NCBI GenBank assembly: GCA_947172415.1
Contig: OX359200.1
Coordinates: forward strand, 1,304,501 to 1,368,500
Reading direction: 5' to 3'
DNA: 64,000 bases
Origin: Chondrosia reniformis
Lineage: Eukaryota > Porifera > Demospongiae > Chondrillida > Chondrillidae
Shown: positions 1-11,100 of the stretch, piece after piece
Position numbering within the stretch: the stretch's first letter is position 1
Layout of the letters: every line of letters starts with the position of its first letter
The notes under the pieces: generated by a model
The model's database searches: none
The model's input: only the letters and a program-made list of their open reading frames with translations
What the model was told of the DNA's origin: nothing
Program-made: the position numbers and the translations under genes

Positions 1-3000
1 AGCACTGAATCAGCCCAGAAGTCCCTCAACACCATACACGCCCTTTTGGGTGGGACACACCCACCTTTGTTTCCAGAGGTATCATCAACATCACAACTTG
101 AGATTAAATCCATCCTTTCAAATTTTTCAAAAGAATCTCCTTGGCCTGACACAACGTTCTCTCCTGACAAAAAGAGCACAAGAGAGATCGTTTCCTCTGG
201 TTCAACTGAGCAAGACACTTTGGCAGCACCAGAAGGAGAAATGGAAGCTGAGGGTGGTGGTGGCAAGGATTCCCATTCTCAAATTAGCCATGAGACCAAT
301 TTGCAGTCAGAAGCCATCTTTATGAAACCTGATTCAGTTTCAGACACCTGGCCTGATATCACGTCTGAGGAGACTATAACCATGCGTTTCCAAGACAACT
401 CACACTCTGAGGACTCTCAGCCAAGTCTATTAGATGGGGAGGATAGCCATGTAACAGGGAAAACCCCTTCTCAATGTGATAAGGAGAGTAGTGAATCATC
501 CTTTGAAGTTACATCAATGGATGAGACGTCCACACTCCATCAAGACCTTTCCATGCACAAGGCTGACGGTCTGCAGGAAATTTACCTCAAGAAATCAGAT
601 ACCATTCTACCCAATGAGGCAGCTACCTCACCATCACAGGAAGTAGTGTCTACTACTTATCCATCACAGGAAGTAACTCCGCCCACTCAACAGTCACAGG
701 AAGTGACTCCGCCCACTCAACAGTCACAGGAAGTGACTCCGCCCACTCAACAGTCACAGGAAGTGACTCCGACCACTCAACAGTCACAGGAAGTGACTCT
801 GCTCACTCAACTGCCACAGGAAGTGACTCCGCCCACTCAACAGCCACAGGAAGTGACTCTGCCCACTCAACAGCCACCGGAAGTGACTCCACCTGCTCTT
901 CGACCAGAGAAAAGGGCTCCGCCTATCAATCAAATGCAAGATGTAACTCCACCTGTTCAACCATCCCAAGAAGTGCTTTCTACTACTCATCCACCACAGG
1001 AAGTGAATCCACACACTCAACTACCACAGGAAGTGGTTTCTACGACTCATCCCCTTCATGAAGTTGCATCTCATACTCAATCTTTGCAGGAAGCAGTGGA
1101 GGTACAGAGGGATGACCGTCTAGTACAACCACAAGTTGACAATTTGGATCCTTCTGGTCCCCAGGGAGATCAAGATTTCTCAGCTTATGAAACTCTGAAG
1201 GAGTTGCTCCGTCCCACCACTGCTTCAGAAAAGGATCATAATTTAGTTAGTCTATTTCCATCCCTTATTAGTCAGACCTAATTGTCAATATACAAATGTC
1301 TATGCACAGGTTAGTAGTGAACTATACAAGATGGTTGCCAGGCAGAATCAGTTAATGGAACAGCTGCTGGCTCAGCAGGAACAACTGGAGGACATTCTTT
1401 CAAGGAGGACAGAGCAAGTACTCAAAGATAATCTTGACAACCAGCGGCAGCTGCTAACAGACCACACAACTTGTCATGGTATCCTTAATTGACTTGAGCA
1501 TTTATTGCTTATATCTGTCTGCCTGTCTGTCCATTCCTCCATTTGTCTATTTGTCTATCTATCTCAATTGCATAGTACCTAGCAATGTACAAAATGCACA
1601 CTGCTGGTGGTCATAATCAGCTGATACTGGTGCTTGCTCATGTTTAGATAATCACTTCTATCTTACTAATATTCCTACAGCATACTGTATAGTTATAGTA
1701 TATACTGATTTTTTGGTCTGATGATATATTATGGTTGTAGTGTTTGTTGTGTATAACAATATAGTATGATACAAATGGTAAGTGTGAGTTGACTCCCAGC
1801 CTTCCCTAAGCTATCTTCTCCTTGACTCACGGAAACAGAACAACAGTTTGATAGATTAGCCAAAGAGCTGAAGTTACAAGAGAAACAAAAATTTGAACGA
1901 ATGACTGCTACTATTTCACAGAACACAGCAGCTGTAGTTCAAAGTAAAGTTGACAAAACAGTGAAATCAGAAATGAAGAATACAGTTGTTCCAAGTAAGT
2001 TGAATATTTTGATAATCCTTTGAACCCTCACCGACTAGAGGCATGTACAGCTTTTCAAATCAATAATAAACTAGCTAAATAAATAATGATAGCTAAAGCG
2101 TATTTACTTATTAAGTGGATCAGGAATACAGGAATACATACTATCTTCCTTGTAATATGTAACTTATAGTTGTCTCAAAGACTTTGTCATCTTTGGAGGA
2201 ACAGGTCAACACTTCTGTAGTTCAGGTAAGTACTTATGAAGAAATTTAGTTTCTTTACACAATTAGACTGAAAGTGTATTGTTACACTGTTACTATATAA
2301 ACCACTGGTTCTTCATTGTGTAACAGTGTGTGGTCATTATAGGTACTTCCCCAAAATAAATGCTATTCATGGGTGTGTGATGTGAGAGAAGCTTCACATA
2401 CACCGAGGGAGTTTCCCTGAAATGTTCAGCAATTGTCCTTTTACATCAAACATTGATTAATATAGATTAGTGTGAACAGCATTGTGAAAGTAATTAAGTA
2501 GGTCTGTAATATGATATCATAATCCATTCATACACATTTTAGAAACTGAATGCAGTTGAAAATGCAGCAGTGAAGATGGTCAAAAGTAAGGTATGTATAT
2601 GGTGGTTTTCAGAGAGATTGAAGAGCTGCAGAAAAGGAAGAGGTTTTAATATGTCATCATCACTGGATTTACCCCACCCCACATGTGTCCTGAGGAATAG
2701 AATGAGTTAATGGATGGAACTACAGACTCTATATTGTATGCCGTACTGATGAAAGAGCCGGTTATGGCTTGACCATCTCTTTGAGTGGCTAAGGGGAGAG
2801 ACTGATTCCTGGTGATAGAACTTTAGTTCCACCCAATAGCTCACTGTGTCTGGAGACATGAGTGGGTGGGGGAATCCCATAGTCCACTGATGACCACATC
2901 CAAGTTTTAAGCTTGGCTCCTGATCTTAAAGTCACCTAAGTTTTGCTGATTTTAATATGGTATTTGTATTAAGTATACATACTGTATATACTGTAAGTGT

Positions 3001-5323
3001 ACGTATGTGTTTCATATATACAGTACCTGTTTATATAATACCTCTTACTTAAATTTGCCTATGTGAATGCGAACATGCATGTTTTCTATTTTATAGCTTA
3101 GATTTTATGCTATTTTCACACTCAAAATGTTCTTAATTCTGCATCTTTGTTTAACATATCTACATATGTATAAATATAGTAAAGCCAGCAATGGTACCTT
3201 CAAATGAATTAATCTATAGCCTCTTCCCTATGAATATAGAGCATGGTTGACGCCGTAGCAACTGCTGTAGCAGCTAATATCCAACCAGTTGTGCAATCAG
3301 CAATGGAGCAGACATTTACAGTCACATCTTCTCAGATTGTGTCTTCTTTTGAAAGAGCCTGTGGAGAGATGTGTCAACAGATCAATCTTACATTTCAAAG
3401 AGGCACTACTCAATGTTAGTACATGTATCCCCCATTAACATAAATATTGTAGCCACCAGATTCTATAAGAAATATCCGAATGTTTAATCTTCTATTGTAT
3501 AACACATTTGTTGCTAACAGATTTGTCGTCATTGGAGCAACATTTGGACGGTCATCGCAAGATGGTTGAGTCAGGCCAGGATGCTTCCCTAAGACAGCTC
3601 ACTTCTACAGTACAGGAGCTAATAGTGACTTGTTCTCCCGAACATCAGTTGAGTCTCTTAAAAGAGTTACAAGCATCAACAAGACAAGATATACATGGCC
3701 TTTCTGAGAGGTAATTTACTAGAGGTGGTTTAGAGTTGATGCCTCGAGTTTTAAAGATGAAAGGTTCTCTGTTTTATGGGCTCTGTCAATCCTTTTACTA
3801 GCATTATGCAGCAACTACAGGAACAGATACCTCAATTAGTAGCAGCAAAGGTTAAGGAAACACTGGAACAGAGTTCTAACAGAAATAAGGAGCTCTTGAA
3901 AGTGATTAATTTTAGTGAATCTTTTAGCTTTTACTGATTTCCATTTATAATATTACGTATTCTTTAAATTTAGGCTAAGCTGGACAAATATGTAGCTGAT
4001 AAAAACTATAATGAAGCTTTCAATCAAGTCTTGTCTACTTCAGATCTCGATCTCTTGATCTATCTATGTCAAATGGTTAACCCGGATGAGCTTTTTGACC
4101 AGGTACCAACGGCCCTATCGCAGAATGTTCTGTTGTCACTGATCCAGCATTTAACTGCTCACTTTACAACTGAAATGGACTTGAAACTAAAGTAAGCCAC
4201 CTCTGGGTCTCAAAACTGTGTATACATAGTAGTAATTACATTAGTTAGACCATCACTACAATCACTGTGAACATCATGATGTTAATCAATGGACTTCAAT
4301 AGCTAGCCAAAATTATAGCTATTACTTTAACAGCCTCTAACCGATAGCTGACATATCACACATATGTACTTATTACATATCTTTGTACGTACATACTGTG
4401 AATCCCTTATTATTAGCGTGCTATTAAATTTAGCTATATAAGCGATTTGATATTTACCGCTAAACTTAGAGTTTGCTAAATATAGTACTACTACTATACT
4501 GTATTACTGTAGTTAATTAACAAAACTTCCATGCATCTTGTAAGTCGCTAATATTAAATTCCGCTATGTAGAGGTAAAATCCAGTTTCGCTAACTTTTGG
4601 TTCCGCTTAAATAAAGGGATTTACAGTATACTGCAGATTACTTTAGCAATAGGCTGTTTACATTTTGAAAGCCTTAATTATTCATATATTTTCAGTTATG
4701 CCAATAATTTTGGTCTCTGATATGTTTGGATGAATGTACAGTAACTACCGTATATATGTACTTGTGCTGAAGGAGGCCTATAGGGATTCAGTAAAGATTA
4801 TGATTATGACTCTTTCAGTGGTTTTTGTCTATAGGTCTCAAACTATGTATGTACATACATGTATAATATAGACATGTTATTCAAAGCCTTTTAATATGAT
4901 CTTAGGAGGGTGACTTTCTTTTGAATGGTCTCTTTATATAATTAGCTTGACAGATTTTCAACACTGTACCCATATAGTATGTGTATGCATCATCTTTACC
5001 ACAGCCACCTTGAATGTATCTCTTACACCTTGTTTACTATCTTCTTATACCATTTAAGATACCTTGAGCAATGTATCCTGGCACTTGACCCCAGGGATAC
5101 AGTAGTACAGGGTCATATTGGAAGTATAGTAGGAGAATTGATTAAGGTATTATTACAAAATGAGGGGTCAACCCCGCAATCAAAGGTGAGCTATTGTGAT
5201 TGGCTACAGCAACTTGAAGGTGGAGCAATAACCATGACTGTTTTACCATCATTCATTCTTGTATAGGCAAGACAAATTAGGAGAGTTCGCATGGTGGCTG
5301 AAGCTTTGGTTAGAGCAAAGTGA
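1..5323 (+). CDS. EDC4: Enhancer of mRNA-decapping protein 4, C-terminal half (partial at 5' end)
   Basis: EDC4 is the scaffold that joins the decapping enzyme DCP2 to its activators in cytoplasmic P-bodies. The frame is open from base 1, so the WD40 part lies upstream. I read exons 1-1245, 1310-1478, 1839-1994, 2170-2225, 2543-2590, 3240-3414, 3521-3710, 3802-3901, 3974-4191, 5059-5185 and 5267-5323; all phases agree and the stop is TGA. The first exon encodes a low-complexity Ser/Thr/Pro/Glu linker. Exons 2-8 encode long coiled coil (ELYKMVARQNQLMEQLLAQ and following). The end is the alpha-helical EDC4 C-terminal domain: SDLDLLIYLCQMVNPDELF, then VLLSLIQHLTAHF, then LKYLEQCILALDP, matching the vertebrate C-terminus in order and spacing. 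The first intron is only 64 bp. The family assignment is secure; small-exon boundaries are inferred. Confidence 0.9.
640..1095 (+). repeat. 30-bp coding tandem repeat in EDC4 linker
   Basis: About fourteen units of 10 codons with the core SQEVTPPTQQ run in frame through the EDC4 linker. The central units (about 655-850) are nearly identical at DNA level, while those after 900 are diverged. This is a coding minisatellite that adds a Pro/Thr/Gln-rich disordered stretch. Confidence 0.9.
2648..2898. mobile_element. Family A inverted-repeat element, decayed hammerhead copy, in EDC4 intron 5
   Basis: Inverted termini (CCCCACCCCACATGTGTCC at the left, GACATGAGTGGGTGGGGG at the right) bracket the same interior seen at 6.3-7.0 and 10.6 kb. 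The CTGATGA motif is present near 2746, but the stem II to GAAAC part of the ribozyme is lost, so this copy should be inactive. Confidence 0.7.
4396..4628. mobile_element. MITE-like element in EDC4 intron 9
   Basis: Terminal inverted repeats of about 24 bp: left CTGTGAATCCCTTATTATTA, right ending AAATAAAGGGATTTACAG. They are flanked by TA on both sides, as expected for a TA-target Tc1/mariner-type non-autonomous element. There is no coding potential inside. Confidence 0.7.
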
Positions 5324-6272
5324 AAACTATAGAAACTGATAATAATTGAAAAATGATTTTAAACTTTCTGCTTTGATTGGCACATGTGTATCATGCAGCT
5401 GCAGGCTCACATAATTAAAGTGGCAAGGATCCACTACATGTAGCATGCTGTTAAGTTTATAGCATACCGTATTGTATCTAATAGAGGCCCACTTTTACGA
5501 ATTGTCGAAAAAATATAAGCCCACTGACACATTACTAAGTACGGTACACAATTAAAGCAGTGTAGCGAGTAGCGAGCGTTTACGTACGACTGAACCTCCA
5601 GATAGCAACAATTTTAATACGTACGAGCTACGTACACTTTTGATCTGGGTAGATACCGGATGCACAGTTTTTAATAAAAGCCCAATCTCTTATACAAGCC
5701 CAGTCTCCAATAAAAGCTCCAAAAGGTGATCTCAGCTTCCCTTTCTGAAGCAGTGAAACTGTGAAGTGAATAATATGGAGGGAATCATGGAATTAAAGAT
5801 GGTTGACCTCCACTGTCCAGGAAGAGAATAAAGTCAGGTGATATCTTTGTTACCAACATTTCACTCTGGATGATGTTGTTGCACAAGAGAAGAAGTAGTG
5901 CAATAGCTAAAATAGGTTGGAATCCCTTAATTTGAAAATGAGTTTTATACCCTGAATTTTATGATAATACACCCAATCTGTTTCTAGGTTCTCTTTTGGA
6001 GTCATATATATATATGAATTACGTATTTACATTTACTTCTACTTTCATGTTTTCATTAACTATAATTGCTTTATTGTTAATTACTATTAATACCGTTAGC
6101 TCATACAAGAATAGCTTATATGTGGACGTGTGCATATGGATTACATTTGTCGACAAGATTTCCTTTTTCCTATTGTAATCTTTTGGTTAGGAGAGAATAG
6201 GAAATGTGGTAACTGAACCTACTAATAATAATCTGGTTAATGAAAAATCTAACACACCATTTTCCTAATATG
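5324..6272. other. Intergenic stretch downstream of EDC4
   Basis: No gene is supported. The ORF near 5996 is AT-rich chance sequence. Bases about 5750-5880 recur in decayed form near 18400-18500 as part of an EDC4 3'-end duplication. Bases 5930-6020 are similar to 8810-8910. Confidence 0.6.
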
Positions 6273-6316
6273 AAAAAATGGGGAACTTTAAGATCTATAG
6301 CCGATTTAAAACATCT

Positions 6317-6585
6317 ATGTCATCATTGAACTCTGCCCACCCATGTCCCCTGAGTAGCACAATGAGCTAATGGGCGGAACTGAAGTTCGCTTGATGGGAA
6401 CCAGAGTCTCCCCCTAGCCACTCAAAAAGATGGTCTAGCCATAGACAGCTGTTTCGTCCTTATTAGAACTCATCAGTACTAGTATGGCATACGATGAAAG
6501 TTTGAGTGGCTAGTCAGCTAATAATATAAGTACTCCCAGAAGCAAAAAAGCTTGTGGTTTCCTTATCAGCAGATAAGGGGTACAA
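6317..6585 (-). mobile_element. Family A inverted-repeat element, copy 2
   Basis: Contains, in inverse order to copy 3, the terminal block with CCCACCCATGTCCCCTGAG, a TCTCCCCCTAGCCACTC block, the ribozyme core and an AGTACTCCCAGAAGC block. Copies 2 and 3 lie back to back as a large imperfect inverted repeat. Each is preceded by the same ATGAAAAAATGGGGAACTTT leader (about 6271 and 6609). Confidence 0.75.
6438..6488 (-). ncRNA. Type I hammerhead ribozyme motif, copy 2
   Basis: Read on the minus strand: stem I strand GCCATA, core CTGATGA, stem II GTTC/GGAC closing a TAATA loop, GAAA, then the palindrome ACAGCTGT, cleavage triplet GTC and stem I strand TATGGC. A six-base insertion (CTAGTA) between stem I and the core probably weakens it. 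The catalytic core (CTGATGA, GAAA) is intact. The match to type I hammerheads is read directly; activity is not known. Confidence 0.75.
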
Positions 6586-6654
6586 CCAAAATTGTGGCTG
6601 ACCACTAATATGAAAAAATGGGGAACTTTAAGATCTATAGCCGATCTTAAAGCA

Positions 6655-7003
6655 TCGATGTCGTCATCATTGAACTCTGGATATTACCCCTGCCCACTCA
6701 TGTCCCCTGAGGAACTGCATGAGGAGCTGAGTGATTTCCTTATCTGCTGATAAGGAAACCACAAGCTTTTTTGATTCTGGGAGTACTTATTGGCAGACTA
6801 GCCACTGAAACTTCCAGCATATGCCATACTGATGAGTCCTAATAAGGACAAAACAGCTGTCTAGGCTCGACCATCTTTGAGTGGCTAGGGGAGACTCTGG
6901 TTCCCATCAAGCAAACTTTGATTCCGCCCATTAGCTCATTGCGCTCCTCAATGGAAATGAGTGGGCAGGAGTAATATCCAGAGTTCAATGATGATGACAT
7001 TTT
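6655..7003 (+). mobile_element. Family A inverted-repeat element, copy 3 (longest)
   Basis: Left end GATGTCGTCATCATTGAACT followed by CTCTGGATATTACCCC. The right end is its complement (TAATATCCAGAGTTCAATGA, then TGATGACAT). This gives terminal inverted repeats of roughly 70 bp around a unique centre with the ribozyme. There is no protein-coding frame, so it is non-autonomous. Confidence 0.8.
6823..6867 (+). ncRNA. Type I hammerhead ribozyme motif, copy 3 (core mutated)
   Basis: GCCATA, CTGATGA, GTCC loop GGAC, then AAAA where GAAA is required, then CAGCTGTC. The 3' strand of stem I is shortened to TAGGC. Stem II is perfect. The G12 change should kill cleavage. Confidence 0.75.
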
Positions 7004-7262
7004 CCTACATGCTATGCCTATTTTGTAAAAAAAGTCTATAGTGGAAGTAAACCTAAAGAGCTTTGGATGAAGATACATGAGTCAAATTTTCTGTCTTTTT
7101 CTTTTCTTCCATCTTGTCTCATCTTTTTCTCTTCCTTTCATCTTCTTTCATCTTCTTCTCCACTGGGTCAGACAGCTATTTCTGGGAATTCCACCCTTCA
7201 GCAGTGATCCTGGGAGTCTTTGTCTTTTTCTTTATCTTGATCTTCTGTGAATCCTTGGTAAT
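7004..7262. mobile_element. Family B dispersed element, copy B1
   Basis: Carries the family B landmarks in order: CATTTTCCTACATGCTATGC, a CTTTGGATGAAGATAC block, a pyrimidine-rich TCTTC tract, the CTGGGTCAGACAGCTATTTC segment and the end TCTTCTGTGAATCCTTGG. The ribozyme-like core on the minus strand (7163-7217) has mutated CTGCTGA and GAAAT. It abuts family A copy 3. Confidence 0.75.
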
Positions 7263-8033
7263 ATGTAATAGTATAGTTCAGAGGTGCGAATACTATTTTT
7301 ATTATATATAATCGAAATGAATACAAAACCCAGCAAGGTTCAGGCAGGCCATGCAGGATTAAAATGGCTGCTAAAGTGCAGAAATTATGCCTGAGTTATG
7401 TTTATATTTAGTAACTTCAGAAAATAAGAAAACATATATGTAAAGTTTGCATCTTTGACTGGTTCACGTACGTATATACTTCCTAACTGCAAATATCCTT
7501 AATTCATGCTATATGCTATAGATATTACACACCATGTTTATCTCATTGTCATGGCAATTGGGTAGAAATAGCTATTTACATATTATTTTATAGATATAAT
7601 AAAGCACTTGAATAGTCTAATTAAGGTATTTAACTTGATATATATATACATAGAATAGCCAGCTTATTTTATCTGTAATTGTAACAGAGACTGTTTTCCT
7701 GTTGTGTTTGAATTGTATTACATAGGTCAGCTTGTCACATGCATGTTATATGTCACGTGCATGGAATAGTATAGAACAATGTGCTTTTGTTACATAGTTA
7801 ATGATTTCTGTTTGAGTTGAAGGGAACTTTATTCGATCGTTCCTCGTCCAAGTCGGTGCTCCGCATTACATAATTATATGTAATGTGCCATACAAACCTC
7901 AAATTTTCCTATATATATATTCATTATAAAAATCTTGATACTGTACAAATCTATATATAGTACCAGTAGTTATTCGCTGACATCATTATGGACCAGTACA
8001 AGGCTATACCTGTCTCTCTAAAAAGCATTGGTC
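7263..8033. other. AT-rich intergenic DNA
   Basis: No gene, repeat or RNA was recognised here. The only clear signal near the right edge is the TATA box of the next gene. Confidence 0.5.
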
Positions 8034-8041
8034 TATAAAAA
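8034..8041 (+). promoter_or_regulatory. TATA box of the FCGBP-CCP gene
   Basis: TATAAAAA lies 82 nt before the ATG at 8116. The same motif lies at the same distance before the gene at 32613, which supports it as a core promoter element. Confidence 0.6.
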
Positions 8042-8115
8042 GGAGTTAGCTTCTACTTCTTTATAATTGCCCATATGCATCTTGTCTGAGTCTTATAAGA
8101 AATTCAGATCAAGAA

Positions 8116-11100
8116 ATGAAAGATACTCATGTAACTTTGATCCTTACTATTCTTGCTATCCAAATGGCTATTATACGCGTTATTGTGGCAGTGGAGAGTC
8201 AAGGTGGGTTTGTGTTATATAATAAATGTGACTATGTATACAGTTCATCTCTCTCTCTAAAACACACACATATACCCAGATATCTTCAATTACATATGAA
8301 ACCGATTTAATATAGTTTATATCGTCATCTTTGACTCGGGGTTTAACCTAACTGTCACTATCTATACAAAAATGTTTCTGTGTTATGGAGCTTTAGAAAA
8401 TTATGTTTTACTGTATTCTTTTAATATTTATATATATGATATCAGTATGCTCTGAATCCTAATATAAAGTATTGTTATTAGCAACTGCACTGTGTTAGGC
8501 TGGCACAATGGATGCATTATATATATAGTACAATGATTATGCAACTATAGGAAATAATGAATTATACGTACATGACCTGGTCTTATATTTGTGATATAAA
8601 CTTGACCTTGAGGTCTGATATCAATCTCAGTTCTCATATACATCGTTCAAGAGTATATTCTATAGAACAGGCGGGCTTTTGATCGAATGTTATTGGTTAA
8701 TAATTACGCTGTTTCCATTTGGCTGTGTTTCTTCTACGGGCATTTACAGCCAGAAGAAAATGGCATCGACAGTTCCGTCTGTTGAATTCACAGTTATCTG
8801 ACCAATTGAAGATTTTTATAAATGCTTTCAATATAAATAAAATTTATGATAATATGCCCATTTTGTTTCTAGGTCCTTTCTTGAAGCCATATGAATTATT
8901 TATTATTTATATTATTTACATATATTATAATAATATTAGATTACCTTAAAATTAGTATATTGTAACTTACACTGTATATAGGTGAAAGGAAGTACTATTT
9001 GACTGTGCTGAAAACATACGCTTCTCCATGGGACCTTGTCCTCGATGTCACAACCCCAATCAACACAAGTGCTCCTGTCTCTTTTACTGTTGAAGTACCT
9101 GGTCGCAACTGGTCCACTGCAGCATCCTGTTCCTATGGTGTTTTCACTGAGGTATCTACACCTGAAGTTGTTAGTCTGCATGGTGGAGAGAGAGCTATAA
9201 TAGTGACACCTGAAAATGGACAACCTCTGGTAATTATATCTAGGACTGCTGGAGTGAGTGATTTTGATGGCCAAGTAAATATACAGTTTCTGCAGTTTTC
9301 AGAAAACAAGTTAACCTATTATGGAACAACCTATGGCTTTAATACTTTTCTCTCAAATGCTAACACAGCATTTATAACAATTGTAGGTCAAGCACCACAA
9401 ACTCATGTTAGCATCACAACTGTTGTATCCGGGGTTATAATGCAAACACAAGGTGAAACTGTCACTTTATTAGAAAACCAAACAACTAATATTGAATTAA
9501 AACAGGAAGAAACAATTTTTTTAAGCGGTGTGAAGAAGGATTTGACTGGTACTAAAGTTGAAACAAATTTTCCTATTACATTTCTTAATGGCCATCAATG
9601 TTCCTTTGTCCCAAATACTGTTCCTAATTGTGATCAATTGGCTGAAGAGATTCCTCCTGTAGAGTACTGGGGTACAGAGTTTGTAGCAGTGCCAACAGCT
9701 GAGCGAAAAGCTTACGACATTCTCCGAACCCTGGCTGCCTTTGACAACACTTCAGTTACATTTAACTGTACTAATGGAACTGTGTCATCGCTTGAGCTAA
9801 ATGAAGGAGAGTTTAAAGATGTCCAACTAATGTCAGATGTCTCTTGTGGCATTACAGCTACAAAGCAACTTTTAATAATGCAGTACTGTATTGGACTCTT
9901 TGCAGACAGAATTACTGGTGATCCCTACATGTCATTGGTAATGCCAACTGCTTGGTACTCAATCGAACATTTCTTTATCACATATTCAGAGTACCAAGAT
10001 AACTATATCAATACCGTTATCCCACATGGTTACAACCTCAATGAGATTTATCTAGATGGTACCAGTCTAGATGAGCTGTCCATATATGGGAACTTTAGTG
10101 TGCAAGTTGGAGACAATTTTTACTATGCCATGCAAATTCCAATAAGTAATGGTTACCATCACCTATATCAAGCACATTTACCAGCTAAGATTGGAGTCTC
10201 AATATATGGCTTAAAATGGATGTCATCTTATGGATATGCTTCTCTACCGTTAGGTTGGTTTTAATGTATGCACACGTTAATTAATGGCTACTGAGATGTT
10301 TAAGAAGTTTATGATATATTAATATCAATATCAATATAATTTTAAGTGCATCATGTGCATTACACACTAGGGCGGGAGTAGCTATACCCCATGCAGCACT
10401 ATATAAGAAAGTAAAAAGGTTTAGTAAAATGTTAAAAGTCATTGAGTCCAGTCCAAGTTATAAAGTACACTGTTGTAAAACAAACAACCACATTAATAAA
10501 AATCAGATTCAGTTAGGATGACAGTATACATAGTTATGTCTGCCACTGGAACCTCTCAGTGATCCACAAGTTGCTACTCCTTCTGAAACTTCCATTGTAT
10601 ATATGCCATACTGATGAGTCCTAATAAGTGTGAAGCAGCTGTTTATGGCTAGGTGGAGACTCTGGTTCCCATCAAGCAAACTTCAATTCCACCCATTTGC
10701 TCATTGCACTCCTCAGGAGACATGAGTGGGTGGGGTAATATCCAGAGTTTAATGATGATGATTTGTAATGTAAAGCTTGCGTAAAAACATTTTCTACAAG
10801 ATATGATCTTGAAATTGACAGCAATCAAGCGATGACCAGAATTGGTTACCCAGACATCTAATTATAAGAATCAGCAAGTTTTTACTTTTGAAAACAAAAG
10901 CATTTTGAGTTTTCCTGTATCCACATCTTGACCAGTATGACTTAAGAATCTAAAGTCCAATCATTTTTGATGTTTCAGATGTCTGGGATTCAATTTGGCA
11001 ACACTTAATTGACTGCCTTATATGTACTTTTAACTTCATTTTGAAATTATTTTGTTGAGCAGGTTATTGTATATAATCACCTAATTTTGTTTGGGTATAT

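Noticed and set aside
784..1020. Minus-strand ORF rich in Trp/Ser/His
   Set aside because: Antisense shadow of the EDC4 30-bp coding repeat.
5996..6178. Hydrophobic 60-codon ORF
   Set aside because: AT-rich sequence, no promoter or splice context; hydrophobicity follows from T-richness.
6839..7311. ORFs on both strands near 7 kb
   Set aside because: They lie within family A and family B repeats and are not conserved among copies.
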